A stretch of DNA of 64,000 bases from Hyperoplus lanceolatus (Eukaryota > Chordata > Actinopteri > Uranoscopiformes > Ammodytidae), in assembly GCA_026929865.2 (NCBI GenBank), contig CM049408.1, positions 1,426,001 to 1,490,000 on the forward strand. The letters are read 5' to 3'. A program made the position numbers and the translations under genes. Below are positions 52,866 to 63,863 of this stretch, piece after piece (within the stretch, counting starts at the first letter, position 1; each line of letters begins with the position of its first letter). The notes beneath the pieces were generated by a model, which made no database searches, was not told the origin of the DNA, and was given only the letters and a program-made list of their open reading frames with translations.

Positions 52866-53710
52866 ACACTCAACAAAAATATAAACGCAACACTTTTGTT
52901 TTTGCTCCCATTTTTCATTAGATGGACTTAAAGATCTAAAATTCATTCCAGATACACAATTGTACCATTTCTCTCAAACATTGTTCACAAATCTGTCTAA
53001 ATGTGTGATAGTGAGCACTTCTGCTTTGCTGAGATAATCCATCCCACCTCACAGGTGTGCCACATCAAGATGCTGATCTGACATCATGATTAGTGCACAG
53101 GTGTGCCTTAAACTGTCCACAATAAAAGGCCACTCTAAAATGTGCATTTTTTGCTTTATTGGGGGTCTGGGGACTCAGAACCAGTCAGTATCTGGTGTGA
53201 CCACCATTTGCCTCATGCAGTGCAAAACGTAGAGTTTATCAGATTGTCAATTGTGACCTGTGGAATGTTGGTCCACTCCACTTCAATGGCTGTGCGAAGT
53301 TGCTGGAGACGGCTTATGGTGGAGAAATGAACATTCAATGCACGAGCAACAGATCTGGTTGACATTCCTGCTGTCAGCATGCCAATTGCACGCTCCCTCA
53401 ATGCTTGTGGCATTTTGCTTTGAGACAAAACTGCACATTTCAGGGTGGCCTTTTATTGTGGACAGTCTAAGGCACACCTGTGCACTAATCATGATGTCAA
53501 ATCAGCATCTTGATGTGGCACACCTGTGAGGTGGGATGGATTATCTCAGCAAAGCAGAAGTGCTCACTATCACACATTTAGACGGATTTGTGAACAATGT
53601 TTGAGAGAAATGGTACAATTGTGTATCTGGAATGAATTTTAGATCTTTAAGTCCATCTCATGAAAAATGGGAGCAAAAACAAAAGTGTTGCGTTATATTT
53701 TTGTTGAGTG

Positions 53711-53711
<1 letters not shown>
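52866..53711. mobile_element. Tc1-like element with very long (about 275 bp) TIRs
   Basis: ACACTCAACAAAAATATAA at the left and TTATATTTTTGTTGAGTGT at the right are the outer ends. Complementarity, with few mismatches, continues to about 53142 on the left and 53435 on the right. The short unique centre keeps only the start of a transposase on the minus strand. The right end borders (TA)n. Confidence 0.85.
53213..53428 (-). pseudogene. Tc1-like transposase N-terminus
   Basis: MSQSKMPQALRERAIGMLTA, GMSTRSVARALNVHFSTISR and then LQQLR are the first helix-turn-helix of a Tc1/mariner transposase. Everything after the first HTH is deleted (the frame runs into short unique sequence), so it can bind but not cut. 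Confidence 0.8.

Positions 53712-53774
<63 letters not shown>
53712..53774. repeat. (TA)n tract
   Basis: More than 60 bases of TA repeat. Confidence 0.95.
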
Positions 53775-53779
<5 letters not shown>

Positions 53780-53780
<1 letters not shown>

Positions 53781-54635
53781 GAATGCACATATGCACATAT
53801 GATATGCAATTAGCACTACATATAATACAAGAAAGTAAAATCTCAGCATGAAAATGCCAGAGTGTATTGTAGAAACTCAAAAGTGAGGATTTGTTCTTCA
53901 CAGGTCACATATCTCCCCCTGCTTGGTCTGCTGCCCTCTACGACCTGACCCCAGATAAGCGGTTGACAATGAGTGTGGTCATCCCACTGCCATCTACACT
54001 GGGCCAATGTGCAAGAAACTGTGGGATGCTCTGAAGAAAATGTGATGCAGTCGGAGTACTACCAAATGGGCTAGAAATCAGTTTGCCTCAAAGGTTCTCT
54101 AAATGGTGTAATAGTTAATAGTTCCCCGTATGTTTTTTAAACTATGGAGGTTTAGGTGTTCCCCATAAACAGCCCTGCTCCTCAGGTAGTCTGGGTCTGC
54201 CACTGTAGTTTTTCTGACTCATGATTCCCTTCCACAAACAAGTTGGTTGCCATGTAAAATGCTTTTAACACCTTTACATGTGGTTTTTTTGCACCATCAC
54301 TATTTGATTGTTTGACCACTCAAACAGACTTTTTCCATTCATTCAACCTGTTTTGTTAAATGTCTAATACATTTGGCAATATGATTTATATAATTTATAT
54401 TCAAAATCAATCTTTTGCCTATTAGGACAAGTTTAAATACATAATTCTTAATTTCCACCATGGACCTCAATCATTTTTTTTTATAATAAGTAACAAATGC
54501 AGAGTAACTTTAAATCTCCCTGTGTCTTTATGGCACTTCTTCAGTCCGCCCTGCACTGCTTTGTGAAGAGGGTTCATTATTATTACAGTGTTCTCCAATC
54601 GTGCGAACACTAAAATTTAAAGTATTAAAAAATTA
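53780..54635. other. unassigned stretch
   Basis: GATAAGCGGTTGACAATGAGTG at 53956-53977 is a tail motif common in fish SINE/LINE-like repeats. No gene is seen. Confidence 0.4.
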
Positions 54636-54639
54636 TCAA

Positions 54640-55995
54640 AAAAAATGTAAAATAAATCCATCTATAATAAAAGTTTCACAAACACATTTCCGATCCACAC
54701 ACAAATGTGTCTTGTTTTAAACAAATGTTATATAAATCCATAAATATATTAATTTAAAAAGGATTTGCAATTTTCATCAAAAATGTGTTTGGATGGCGTT
54801 ACATTGGGGAAGGGGGGGGGTTGGGTTGGGGGGGGGGGGGGGGGGGGGGGTATATACAAACTGTTACATTTGAATTTACAAAATGCTTTTAATTCGTGAA
54901 CTTCCTTGCATTCATGTGTGAATTGGTCTGTATTTATGTGTGGATTTTTGAGACTCCTCTCACGTCTGCTGGATTCACAAATGTGTTTTTTTCAACCAGG
55001 AACTACCTATAGCCAATCGGATGTCTTCCTTGTTTTCAGCCAATCACATGAGCGCAGTCCCACAAGGGTCCGCTTATGCCCAGAGACACAGGACGGTACG
55101 GCACGACTGAATGAGCTCAACGTCAATGCATTATTTTTAAAACTGCTGTGGAGTTGTTGCCGCAGTGGACCACGTCTTTGGTGAATCATAAACGAGTCAC
55201 CAACAATTCCAGCATTTGCAGCATCCATTTCTCCAAAGAAGAGTTTCGTAACGTTGGCTAGAAGGCTGCTGGCTTTGCAGAGCGGCTATAGCTGATGCCT
55301 GCTGGAGCTGCCTTTCTTTACTTCAGACTTCACCGACCCCGTGCTGATTGCCGATCATGTAAGTCACTTACCAGCTTAACTGTACATTACATTTTACTGT
55401 CTTATTAGCTTTAGTTATGCTACTACAGTGTAGTTCACTTGTGTGTGTTGCTAACATTTAGCCCCAGCCCCGGTGTTTGAAGCTAATGTAGCTAACGTTG
55501 CTATCATAGTAACCTACTACTGAATGTTTATTTTTGGCAGGTCATGCTAGCTACCTTGATGACAATCACACAAAATATGGCCACTGAATTAAGAATTATA
55601 TTATACCCTAACAGAATATCTCTGTATTACAGCATTACAGGGTTGAGGGCTAATGCGACATTGAGCCTGAACCTCTCATCTCTACCCAGGCCGGGACACT
55701 GGAAGACAGATGATGTGACCTACACCTGCAGTAGTTAAAGAACCATGGAGAAGAAAAGGAACAGAGGTATGATGAAGAATCTACTCATGCTAATGTAGTT
55801 AAAGATATCCTAAACTACATAGAACTCTCTGTATATTCTATTTGATTGTTTCACTTAATAAGCTTATTAGGTGAACAATCACACTGCATGTATTCTTCTC
55901 ATAAGGAATGTTTTCTTCAGTGTCATCATTGTAAATATATTCAATTTCGTCTTAAAAGCAGAAACAAGGTTTTACTCAAAGACATCTCGAAGTGC
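54640..55995 (+). repeat. left arm of a large inverted duplication (THAP-like gene piece)
   Basis: This arm matches 57770-60190 in reverse complement. It differs by a G-homopolymer at 54812-54850, a 982-bp insertion in the other arm and a 250-bp tandem duplication there. It carries a frame (54906-55184) with RVRLCPETQDGTARLNELN and an exon start at 55921 (CHHCKYIQFRLKSRNKVLLK) after a TTTTCTTCAG acceptor. Similarity stops at about 55995, inside that exon. Confidence 0.8.
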
Positions 55996-56506
55996 ATCTT
56001 CACAATCTCACAAAAGTATTCATACCCCTTAGACCTTTCCACATAGATAAATCACATGTACATTTATTTATAATTATTATTATAATTATATTATTATTAT
56101 ATTAATTATTATTATAATTGTGATGTGGAATCAAAATGATACATAGTTTTAAAACATTTTTTAATAAAAATTATAAATAAAAAAACTGAAAAGTGTGGCT
56201 TGTAAAATAAGTTCAAGTGGTATGAATACTTTTGCAACCCACTGTAGATCATTTGACAACAGTTATCCAGGTCTGTGTGTGTTAACCATAAGCAAACCTT
56301 TACCTATTTTCTGTCACTGTGCTTTTGTGTTAGCCTGGCTCCGCCCGCCCGCCTACTTCCGGCCAAATTTAATTTTCCCTTCAGTAGTCAGTCTGGGTGT
56401 ACAGTGCATTTCCCAGTTTTACCGGAGAATCTACAATCGTCCAATCAGCGAACAGAGCGAGTGGCTGAGAACGATGACGTCGAAGTCGCGCTCCAGTTTC
56501 AGTTGA
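55996..56506. mobile_element. Tc1-type terminal remnant and unassigned DNA
   Basis: AAGTATTCATACCCCTTAGACC at 56013 and GGTATGAATACTTTTGC with ACCCACTGTAG to about 56247 are inverted ends of a small Tc1/mariner-type remnant. The rest is unassigned. Confidence 0.5.
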
Positions 56507-56746
56507 ATGCTGCGTTCCTTTATACTCGGAAGAAGGAGATTTCGGACTTGGTAGTTCCGAGTTCCGACCTGTCTGTGTTCCAGTGCATCTGCTCGCGAAA
56601 GTATGGACGCCTAAAACCTTTCTCGTCCAAATAACTAAACGTTAGGCTCTAACAAGTTACTGTTGCCAGGTACCGGTAGATTCATAGACTACAATATGTA
56701 GTGAAGTCGGAAATTTCCGAGTTCCCTATCCAACTGGAACGCACCG
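56507..56746. mobile_element. MITE with GCTGCGTTCC / GGAACGCAC ends
   Basis: GCTGCGTTCCTTTATACTCGG at the left and CCGAGTTCCC...CTGGAACGCAC at the right are imperfect inverted ends. The body matches 48470-48872. Confidence 0.6.
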
Positions 56747-57674
56747 TCAAAAGCCGACTCATGACACACATGACAACCAAACGTGATGCGATTGGTCGGC
56801 TAATCCAGAGTGGCACTGGGCAGATCCAATAGTTTAAAACTTCGACAGACACCCGCCTCCAAGTGAGTGAACGTTTGCCAATTACAGCACTTCCAGACCT
56901 TCTGTACAAATGAAATGAAGTACGATGGTCTGGTTGGACCAGGCTACTTTTGTGTTGCAGCTATCAAGAACTGGACGAGAAAGGACAAAGTGTTTTTGTG
57001 GAAGTGTCCTGCTCAAAGACCTACTGACTTCAAACTCTTTAAATAAAGCCTCACATATTTTCATTCAACGCTGTGTGCATGTGTTTTTATGAATTTTAAA
57101 ATAATTATTTTAATTATAATATAATTGAAGTGTAATAAATGATGAAGCATTTTCAAATAGTAGACACAGTATTATTGAAGAATGATGGATATTGAGTTAT
57201 TTAGTAAGCTTCTTTCCCTCTCAAAGGCAGGGTTCCATAATGTGCCCTCTATAAACGTAGAGCAGCTTCTAAGGCATAAGGGTTGAGAAACATTTGGTTC
57301 AAGGCCTTGAAGAAGCGTCCTGCACCTTGGAGGCTCCAGAAGCACCTCGTTCCTGACCTGGAGAAAGTATTATTGTACAGGGACATGCACTGGTACAGCA
57401 AAAATGTTTTTCATAGTAAAAGTAATTTAGTTTATGCTCCTTCAGCCAAGGTAAGCCATCACAGAATATAGATAAAGAGATCTGAGAGGTATAATACATT
57501 TATTATTTACTGCCCACCAATGTTACAAACTGCGACATACCATTTCAAATAGTTACTGTCGTCGTCTGGCACTCTCCACGGGAACACCTGCAAGTACAAT
57601 ATGTTGTTTGTTAATTGTTTATTGGGCATTTATTGTACATACACTATAAGATTAGCATATGTATTCATAAGTAC
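56747..57674. other. spacer of the inverted duplication, unassigned
   Basis: No supported gene. A frame at 57283-57471 ends near a GTAAG donor but has no recognisable domain. Confidence 0.35.
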
Positions 57675-59800
57675 CTGATCTGCATCCAAAGTATGAAAAT
57701 GAGACAACCAGTGGACACTCCTGGACAACACCTTGAAGACTTCCAAGTTGGAGGTCTGGTACAGTGGGCTGAGCTTCAAGATGTCTTTGAGTAAAACCTT
57801 GTTTCTGCTTTTAAGAAGAAATTGAATATATTTACAATGATGACACTGACGAAAACAGTATATTATGAGAAAAATAAATGCAGCGTGCTTGTTCACCTAA
57901 TAAGCTTATTAACTGAAACAATCAAATAGAATATACAGAGAGTTGATTCTTCATCATACCTCTGTTCCTTTTCTTCTCCATGGTTCTTTAACTACTGCAG
58001 GTGTAGGTCACATTTGGCACTTTTCCACCGCATGGTATCAGCTCGACTCGACTCAACTCGACTCGCATTTTTGGCTTTTCCACCGCAATTTCATGGTACC
58101 TGGTACCACGTAGCGGCTGCTTTTTTGGTATCGCCTCGCTCTAGGGTCCAAGCGAGCTGAGCCGATGCTAAAAGGTGAGGTCGGCAGACGGCCTGCCACT
58201 GATTGGCCAGAGACTATTGTCTGGCCAATCAGTGGCCAGAGACTACCGGCTTCATTCTGTTGTTTATTCTCCCCAAGTCTCCGGGACTTTTGAGTGTATT
58301 TACGCCGCGTGCAGCCTTCTCTGGCTCTCTTTCATTTGATTTGCATCACAGATCCGAATTTATTTTCCATATATTCGCTAAGCTCACCCAGTGTTGGTTG
58401 TTGGGGAAGTTACTTACATACGAGAGGAGACATGTAGGGCAGCTAGCAGCTAGGCTAAATAGTAGCCAGCTGGGACAGACATGATAGCGATCGATTACAT
58501 TACAAGCCTCGGACTAAACTGATTACCTCAATAAAATATTCAGGCTGAGACACGGCTTGCATTTGAAAACACGTATCCTGAAACAAGCACTAAACAGTCA
58601 ACTTTATCATGCCCGTGTTTACGTGCATAGGGATGTACGTGACGCATCCCTACAGCTGACTGTGTGGCAGAGTCACACATCGGGACAACAACCATCCCTT
58701 TTAATGACCCGTAGCAATATTCTTCTACTTCTTTTAGCAAACAGATACAAGGGGGGTATTTCTTAAACATTTTTCATCCGTGTTTTTGGCGGTTGGTTCA
58801 GTTAATAGTGCAACAACTGCTCGTAATTTCTGCTTTGCTACTTTGCTCCGGAGTAGACTTTCAGCCCCTTACGACGACCCCGCCCACGTTCAGCAGGTAC
58901 TATTTGCGGTGGAAAACGACCCGTGCTGCTACCAAACCAAGTTGAGTCGAGTCGAGTTGAGTCGAGTCGAGCTACATGTGCGGTGGAAAAGCACCAATTG
59001 TCTGTCCTCCAGGGTCCCGGGTTGAGATGAGAGGTTCAGGCTCAATGTCGCATTAGCCCTCAACACTAGACTTCCCGCTGGCATAGGCTGTCTGTAATGC
59101 TGTAATACAGAGATATTCTGTTAGGGTATAATATAATTCTTAATTCAGTGGCCATATTTTGTGTGATTGTCATCAAGGTAGCTAGCATGACCTGCTAAAA
59201 ATAAACATTCGGTAGTAGGCTACTATGATAACAACGTTAGCTACGTTAGCTTCAAACACTGGGCCTAGGGCTAAATGTTAGCAACACACACAAGTGAAAT
59301 ACACTCTAGTAGCATAACTAAAGCTAATGAGACAGTAAAATGTAATGTACAGCTAAGCTGATAAGTGACTTACATAATCGGCAATCAGCACAGGGTCGGT
59401 GAAGTCTGAAGTAAAGAAAGGCAGCTCCAGCAGGCATCAGCTAGACATAGCCGCTCTGCCAAAAATAAACATTCAGTAGTAGGTTACTATGATAGCAACG
59501 TTAGCTACATTAGCTTCAAACACCGGGGCTGGGGCTAAATGTTAGCAACACACACAAGTGAACTACACTGTAGTAGCATAACTAAAGCTAATAAGACCGC
59601 TCTGCAAAGCCAGCAGCCTTCTAGCCAACGTTACGAAACTCTTCTTTGGAGAAATGGACGCTGCAAATGCTGGAATTGTTGGTGACACGTGGTCCACTGC
59701 GGCAACAACTCCACAGCAGTTTTAAAAATAATGCATTGACGTTGAGCTCATTCAGTCGTGCCGTACCGTCCTGTGTCTCTGGGCATAAGCGGACCCTTGT
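57675..59800 (-). pseudogene. THAP-like gene fragment, right arm
   Basis: On the minus strand the upstream segment reads RVTNNSSICSVHFSKEEFRN (about 59700-59630), the C-terminal half of a THAP-type C2CH finger (C..HF...E.F). It is followed by a stop. A well-bounded exon (57845-57675, 57 codons, CAG acceptor and GT donor) reads CHHCKYIQFLLKSRNKVLLK, DILKLSPLYQTSNLEVFKVL and WLSHFHTLDADQ. The LLKDI.KLSP..QTS.LEVF pattern recurs in fish THAP/transposon-linked proteins of unknown role. Between the two lie a 982-bp element and duplicated intron DNA. The left arm holds the same pieces. Function is unknown. Confidence 0.5.
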
Positions 59801-60190
59801 GGGACTGCGCTCATGTGATTGGCTGAAAACGAGGAAGACATCCGATTGGCTATAGGTAGTTCCTGGTTGAAAGAAACACATTTGTGAATCTAGCAGACGT
59901 GAGTGGATTCTCAAAAATCCACACATAAATACAGACCAATTCACACATGAATGCAAGGAAGTTCACAAATTAAAAGCATTTTGTAAATTCAAATGTAACA
60001 GTTTTGTATATAAATGTAACAACATCCAAACACATTTTTGATTGAAAATTCTAAATCTTTTTTAAATTAATATATTTATGGATTTATATTACATTTATTT
60101 AAAACAAGACACATTTGTGTGTGGATCGGAAATGTGTTTGTGAATTTTTTTTTTATAGATGGATTTATTTTACATTTATATATGACGGTA
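57770..60190 (-). repeat. right arm of the large inverted duplication
   Basis: Reverse complement of 54640-55995 with added material. The segment 59205-59330 is repeated at 59461-59600, so this arm also has a tandem duplication of about 255 bp. The outer edge is marked by shared CACATTTGTGTGTGGATCGG and TAATATATTTATGGATTTAT. Confidence 0.8.
58015..58996. mobile_element. DNA transposon, TGG(C/T)(A/G)CTTTTCCACCGCA ends, ATT TSD
   Basis: Left TGGCACTTTTCCACCGCA and right TGCGGTGGAAAAGCACCA are 18-bp inverted ends, matching apart from one or two positions. ATT is on both sides (58012-58014, 58997-58999), and the left arm of the inverted duplication shows the site without it. CGACTC/GAGTCG tandem motifs lie inside both ends. 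The 3-bp duplication fits Harbinger or a similar superfamily. No ORF is recognised. Confidence 0.75.
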
Positions 60191-60736
60191 TTCATTTGTG
60201 TGTGCATTGAAATGTATTTTTGAGAAGAGAGTCATTTATATATAAATCACAAAATACAAGTGTGAATCCTTCTCTGTGCATTCATTATTATTGATACCGG
60301 TCTGACCCCATACATATGTGCACCACTATAATCACAAAATCAGCCTCACACTTTTGCAAAACAATACACACAGTTTTTTTTTTATTGAAAATGTTTATAT
60401 TTCGAACAAGTAAATACTAAAAAATGCAATAATAAACAATGAAATCAATGAAACAAGTGGACAGTGACAATAAAGTAATATTTACACACAATGAAAACCA
60501 CAAATGAAAATAAACTGTCTTACACTTGCTTTACCTGTTCAAAAAGGGTTAGAAGAAAACTTATTTAATCTCACCCCTTCTCCCTGATATATATATATAT
60601 ATCTATAATGACTATTGGCTTTCTTATTAATGATATAATAATAATCAAAAAATAGTAATATATATTAATATATTAGTTTTCAATATTATACAATTTGTTA
60701 CCAATTGCATATTTATCTAATACTATCGTCGTATTT

Positions 60737-60773
60737 CAATACACATTCATATTCAAACCGGTGAAATAGGCTT
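60737..60773 (-). mobile_element. TTAA MITE family 1, end fragment in the LINE
   Basis: AATACACATTCATATTCAAA and CCGGTGAAATAGGCTT then TTAA (60774-60777) match the right end of 9217-9560. Confidence 0.7.
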
Positions 60774-60789
60774 TTAAGTTCAATGACAC

Positions 60790-61198
60790 ATCCACATATA
60801 TTGCCACCCTTGTTTTTTCTATTATTATACCCGAGTTCATAACCATTTAGTTCGAAATCAATCTCTTTGTCCGTGTTGATCCATGTTTCAGATATGGCAA
60901 TTATGTTGAACGGTTGTGTGAATTTATTTAAATATTCCTTGATGTTATTGAAGCTTGCATACATACTTCTGCTATTGAAGTGTATAATTGATAATTTGCC
61001 TTTTGATGTAATGTTCCGGTTATAGTGATCATCTGTGTAGTAGCAGCATATATTGTTGTCATTGTTAATATTTGAGAATAAATTATTGTCCGGGTCCATG
61101 TCATGTTCCAAATCTTGTTGATTGTGATCAGAGTCCTCACATGTTTTTAACTCCAGTTGTTCTTGCTTGCCTCTGATATATTTGGCTGTTGATTCCAA
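60790..61198 (-). pseudogene. LINE ORF2 endonuclease N-terminus
   Basis: The frame contains GKLSIIHFNSRSMYASFNNI, then FNIIAISETWINTDK and FELNGYELGYNNRKNKGG. SIIHFNSRS and AISETW hold the Asn and catalytic Glu of the APE endonuclease. After KNKGG a one-base deletion shifts the frame, and the copy is then cut by the TTAA MITE scrap. Confidence 0.75.
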
Positions 61199-61235
61199 GT
61201 GTATTTGGCTGCATTCCGCCAGTGTGTGTCATGAT

Positions 61236-61262
61236 TGTGTGTGTGTGTGTGTGTGTGTGTGT
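61236..61262. repeat. (GT)n microsatellite
   Basis: About thirteen GT units between LINE ORF1 and ORF2. Confidence 0.95.
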
Positions 61263-61295
61263 ATGCATGTTACCTCATATTCCAGTAGATGATTA

Positions 61296-61986
61296 TTGGT
61301 ATTTGTCCAGCTCTGCGACATCTCTAATTACCAGCACTTCAGCTTCCTCCGGTGGCCTGTTGAGTTTAGTGAAAACCTTGCAGTTAGTGGTCCAGGTGTT
61401 TTGGATTTTTTTCTGCTTCCTGAGGTAGCTTGCGTGTTTGGCTATTTCGGCGTTGTGTTTGGTGAGATGCTCTTTCAAGTATACATCTGATCCTTTAAGA
61501 CGTCTGCCTTCTCTCAGCAGAGCGATCTTGTTCTTTCTGTTTACGAACCGGATGATTTTGGCCGGTTTTCCGCTGTTATTTTTCCTCTGCAGAGGGTGGC
61601 ATGCCTCAATGTTGTTGCAGTTCAGGTGGATCCCTTTGGATTGCAGGAAGGCAGCCACCTGTTGCTCCGTTGAGCCAGCCTCCAGTTCACCGGGCCCCCC
61701 CTCGCTGTCAGCTGTCACCGCCCGGGCATTTGACCTGGGTTTGATTTTCAGCCTGGTGACAATTACATTATTGATCCTGGTGTACTGCTCTAGCTCAGCA
61801 ACTTTATTCTCCAAGTCGGCAAGTTGTTTATCTTTTTCGGCGCTTTGGATCCGCAGAGTTTTCAGCTCATTTACGAATACTGCTCTGCTGCAGCCTGACA
61901 GCAGCCAGTTCCCCCGTCAGGAAGTTGAGCCACTTCTTTATGTCCTCAACATCCTCCTTCATCTGTAGATTCTTTTTAGGACCCAT
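61296..61986 (-). pseudogene. LINE ORF1 protein
   Basis: It starts MGPKKNLQMKEDVEDIKKWL (61986). A TGA at about 61867 and a frameshift follow. The frame resumes with KVAELEQYTRINNVIVTRLK (end of a coiled coil), AFLQSKGIHLNCNNIEACHP, KPAKIIRFVNRKNKIALLRE and YLRKQKKIQNTWTTNCKVFT before the stop at 61293-61296. A coiled coil followed by an RNA-binding-like FVNRK...LL.GR fold is the layout of LINE ORF1 proteins, which coat the LINE RNA. One break near the N-terminus makes this copy defective. Confidence 0.7.
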
Positions 61987-61989
61987 GGC

Positions 61990-62536
61990 CTGTTGTCCCG
62001 ATTTACTCTGGTTCTCTTTGAGTAGTTTTGAGTAGTTTTGTAGCCTAGATAGCTTAGCGACCGGCCGGTGGCGTCTGCCACTCTGCTCCTAAAACTACAG
62101 TGATTTGCAAAACACTAAACACACTTGTATACATTAGACACAGAAGTATATCATGATGTCACTTTCTTGCAATTCCAAAGCACTGACTGTCAAAACACCA
62201 CACCCATGAGCCAGTCAGTAAACACAGCCATTAGGTGCGCAAACACATGATTGCTTAATTGGAGACACACCAATCAGGTTCAAGCACTAAAAAAATGCAG
62301 CAGGTAAGTTCACCTGCCTTTAACCAAAATGGAAGGAGTCAGAATACAGTTTTTTTCGATTGCTTAAGCACGATTTTGAAAGCAGGGCCCGATTTCACAA
62401 AAAACTACACACAATTAGCACACCAAACACCCAATTACCAAAACACCTCAGACCCTTTGCAAAATGAAACACTCTTTTCAAAACTATACACTATTTTATA
62501 AAAAAAACAGATTTAGTCACCTAACCTTAAGCACTT
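61990..62536. other. LINE 5' region and unassigned DNA
   Basis: 62025-62090 probably belongs to the LINE 5' UTR. From 62096, CAGTGATTTGCAAAACAC and repeated AAACAC strings suggest another transposon end. No gene. Confidence 0.35.
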
Positions 62537-62766
62537 TAAGTAATTCTACTTCTCAGTGATTTGAGTAATGTATATAAAGTACACAGAGAAAGTGCAAATA
62601 TACAATACGTTCACCAAACACTTGACAAGACCAATGCAGCAGACACTTAAATAACATTTACTGTATTTCTCTTCATACACCCAAATCAGTCAACATGAAA
62701 AATCACAACAAAACATGTCTGCAGTAGTCTGCATAACACTGTCATCCCAGCAAACAACAACCCACA

Positions 62767-63340
62767 TACAGTCCCGGAACAAAAGTCTTGTCACTTATAC
62801 ATTTTGTAGAAACAACAGCTTATAACCTGACTTTTAATTAATCCATTTGTTTTAGAAATGGCTCATATGAAAGCTAAAACCCTCCCAAATTATGTTTAAT
62901 AAACTAAAATAAATTTGCTTCACTGAAGAAATATTGATCATTTAATGAACACAGAAAGGTCAGATTTTGGCAGGACAAAAGTGTTGTCGCCTACAGAGAG
63001 TAATGTGAAAATTTAACAAATAATTTACTTACAAAAATATGTTGCATAACATCAGTGAATTAAGTAGTGGTGCTGTGAGATCCATATTTAATATCTTGTA
63101 TGACTTCCATGAGCTTGGACTGCATCCATGCGGTTTGACAATGATTCATACAATTTATTGATGAAGTCATCAGGAATAGCAAAGAAAGCAGTCTTACATG
63201 CCTCCCAGAGTTCATCAAGATTCTTTCATTCTATCCCAGACATGCTCAATGATGTTCATGTCTGGTGACTGGGCTGGCCAGTCCTGGAGCACCTTGATCT
63301 TCTTCGCCTTGAGGAACTTTGATGTAGAGATGGAAGTATG
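62767..63340 (-). pseudogene. Tc1/mariner-like transposase C-terminal fragment
   Basis: On the minus strand 63335-63060 reads SISTSKFLKAKKIKVLQDWP then AQSPDMNIIEHVWDRMKE, the last catalytic block (Glu of IIEHVW). After it stops and shifts appear. The 3' inverted end ACAAGACTTTTGTTCCGGGA...CTGTATG lies at about 62767-62791. The first two catalytic Asp are missing. Confidence 0.75.
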
Positions 63341-63371
63341 AAACTCTTGTATACTGAGTATACAAGAGTTT
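63341..63371. repeat. 31-bp perfect palindrome
   Basis: AAACTCTTGTATACT and AGTATACAAGAGTTT are exact complements around a single G. It lies exactly where the Tc1 remnant meets the right arm of the host element. Confidence 0.9.
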
Positions 63372-63449
63372 GGTGAACATATTGTATATTTGCACTTTCT
63401 CTGTGCACTTTTTATACAGTACTCTAATCACTGAGAAGTAGAATTGCTA

Positions 63450-63860
63450 AACTCTGGTCAACTCTGTTATGAACGTCATCTCTGTTACCATCAATGTCAA
63501 TTCTGTTTGAGTTATGTTTTTATTTAAAATTGATGATTAAATACATTGTATTGTAATCAAATTGATTGGACAGTATGAAATAACTTACATATTTACCACA
63601 ATAAATTACAATTTATTTAATACATTTTTAAAGCTACATTTAATGAAAAAGGACGCGATCTTGACATCATATCAGTTAAATGCATTGGCATAGTTTACTT
63701 TTTTTTAAAAGTCTCTTTCTTATCAGTCTAAAAGTTTAATTTATGGATATAGAGACACAAGTTATCTTAGGGAGGGCAAGGTTTTAAATTATAGATTGTT
63801 ATTTTACTCTATATAATTGACCCAATTTGTCTCTAACAGAGTTGACCGACTTTACTGTTA
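63450..63860. other. AT-rich unassigned stretch
   Basis: No gene or terminal repeat was seen. Confidence 0.4.
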
Positions 63861-63863
63861 GTA

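Larger units (their letters stand above)
60375..61986 (-). mobile_element. two-ORF LINE, internally deleted
   Basis: The minus-strand order is ORF1 (61986-61296), a short spacer with (GT)n at 61236-61262, the endonuclease start of ORF2 (61198-60790), a TTAA-MITE scrap (60737-60773) and a 3' UTR ending in ATTTTCAATAAAAAAAAAA near 60370. Nearly all of ORF2, including the reverse transcriptase, is deleted. The 3' UTR contains GGGGTGAGATTAAATAAGTT, also seen at the end of several fish LINEs. The clade is not assigned. Confidence 0.75.
62537..63447. mobile_element. element with about 75-bp inverted arms, invaded by a Tc1
   Basis: The left arm 62537-62617 (ACTTCTCAGTGATTTGAGTA, ACAGAGAAAGTGCAAATATA) is complementary to 63371-63447 with a few mismatches. 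Between them lies the Tc1-like tail. Confidence 0.65.
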
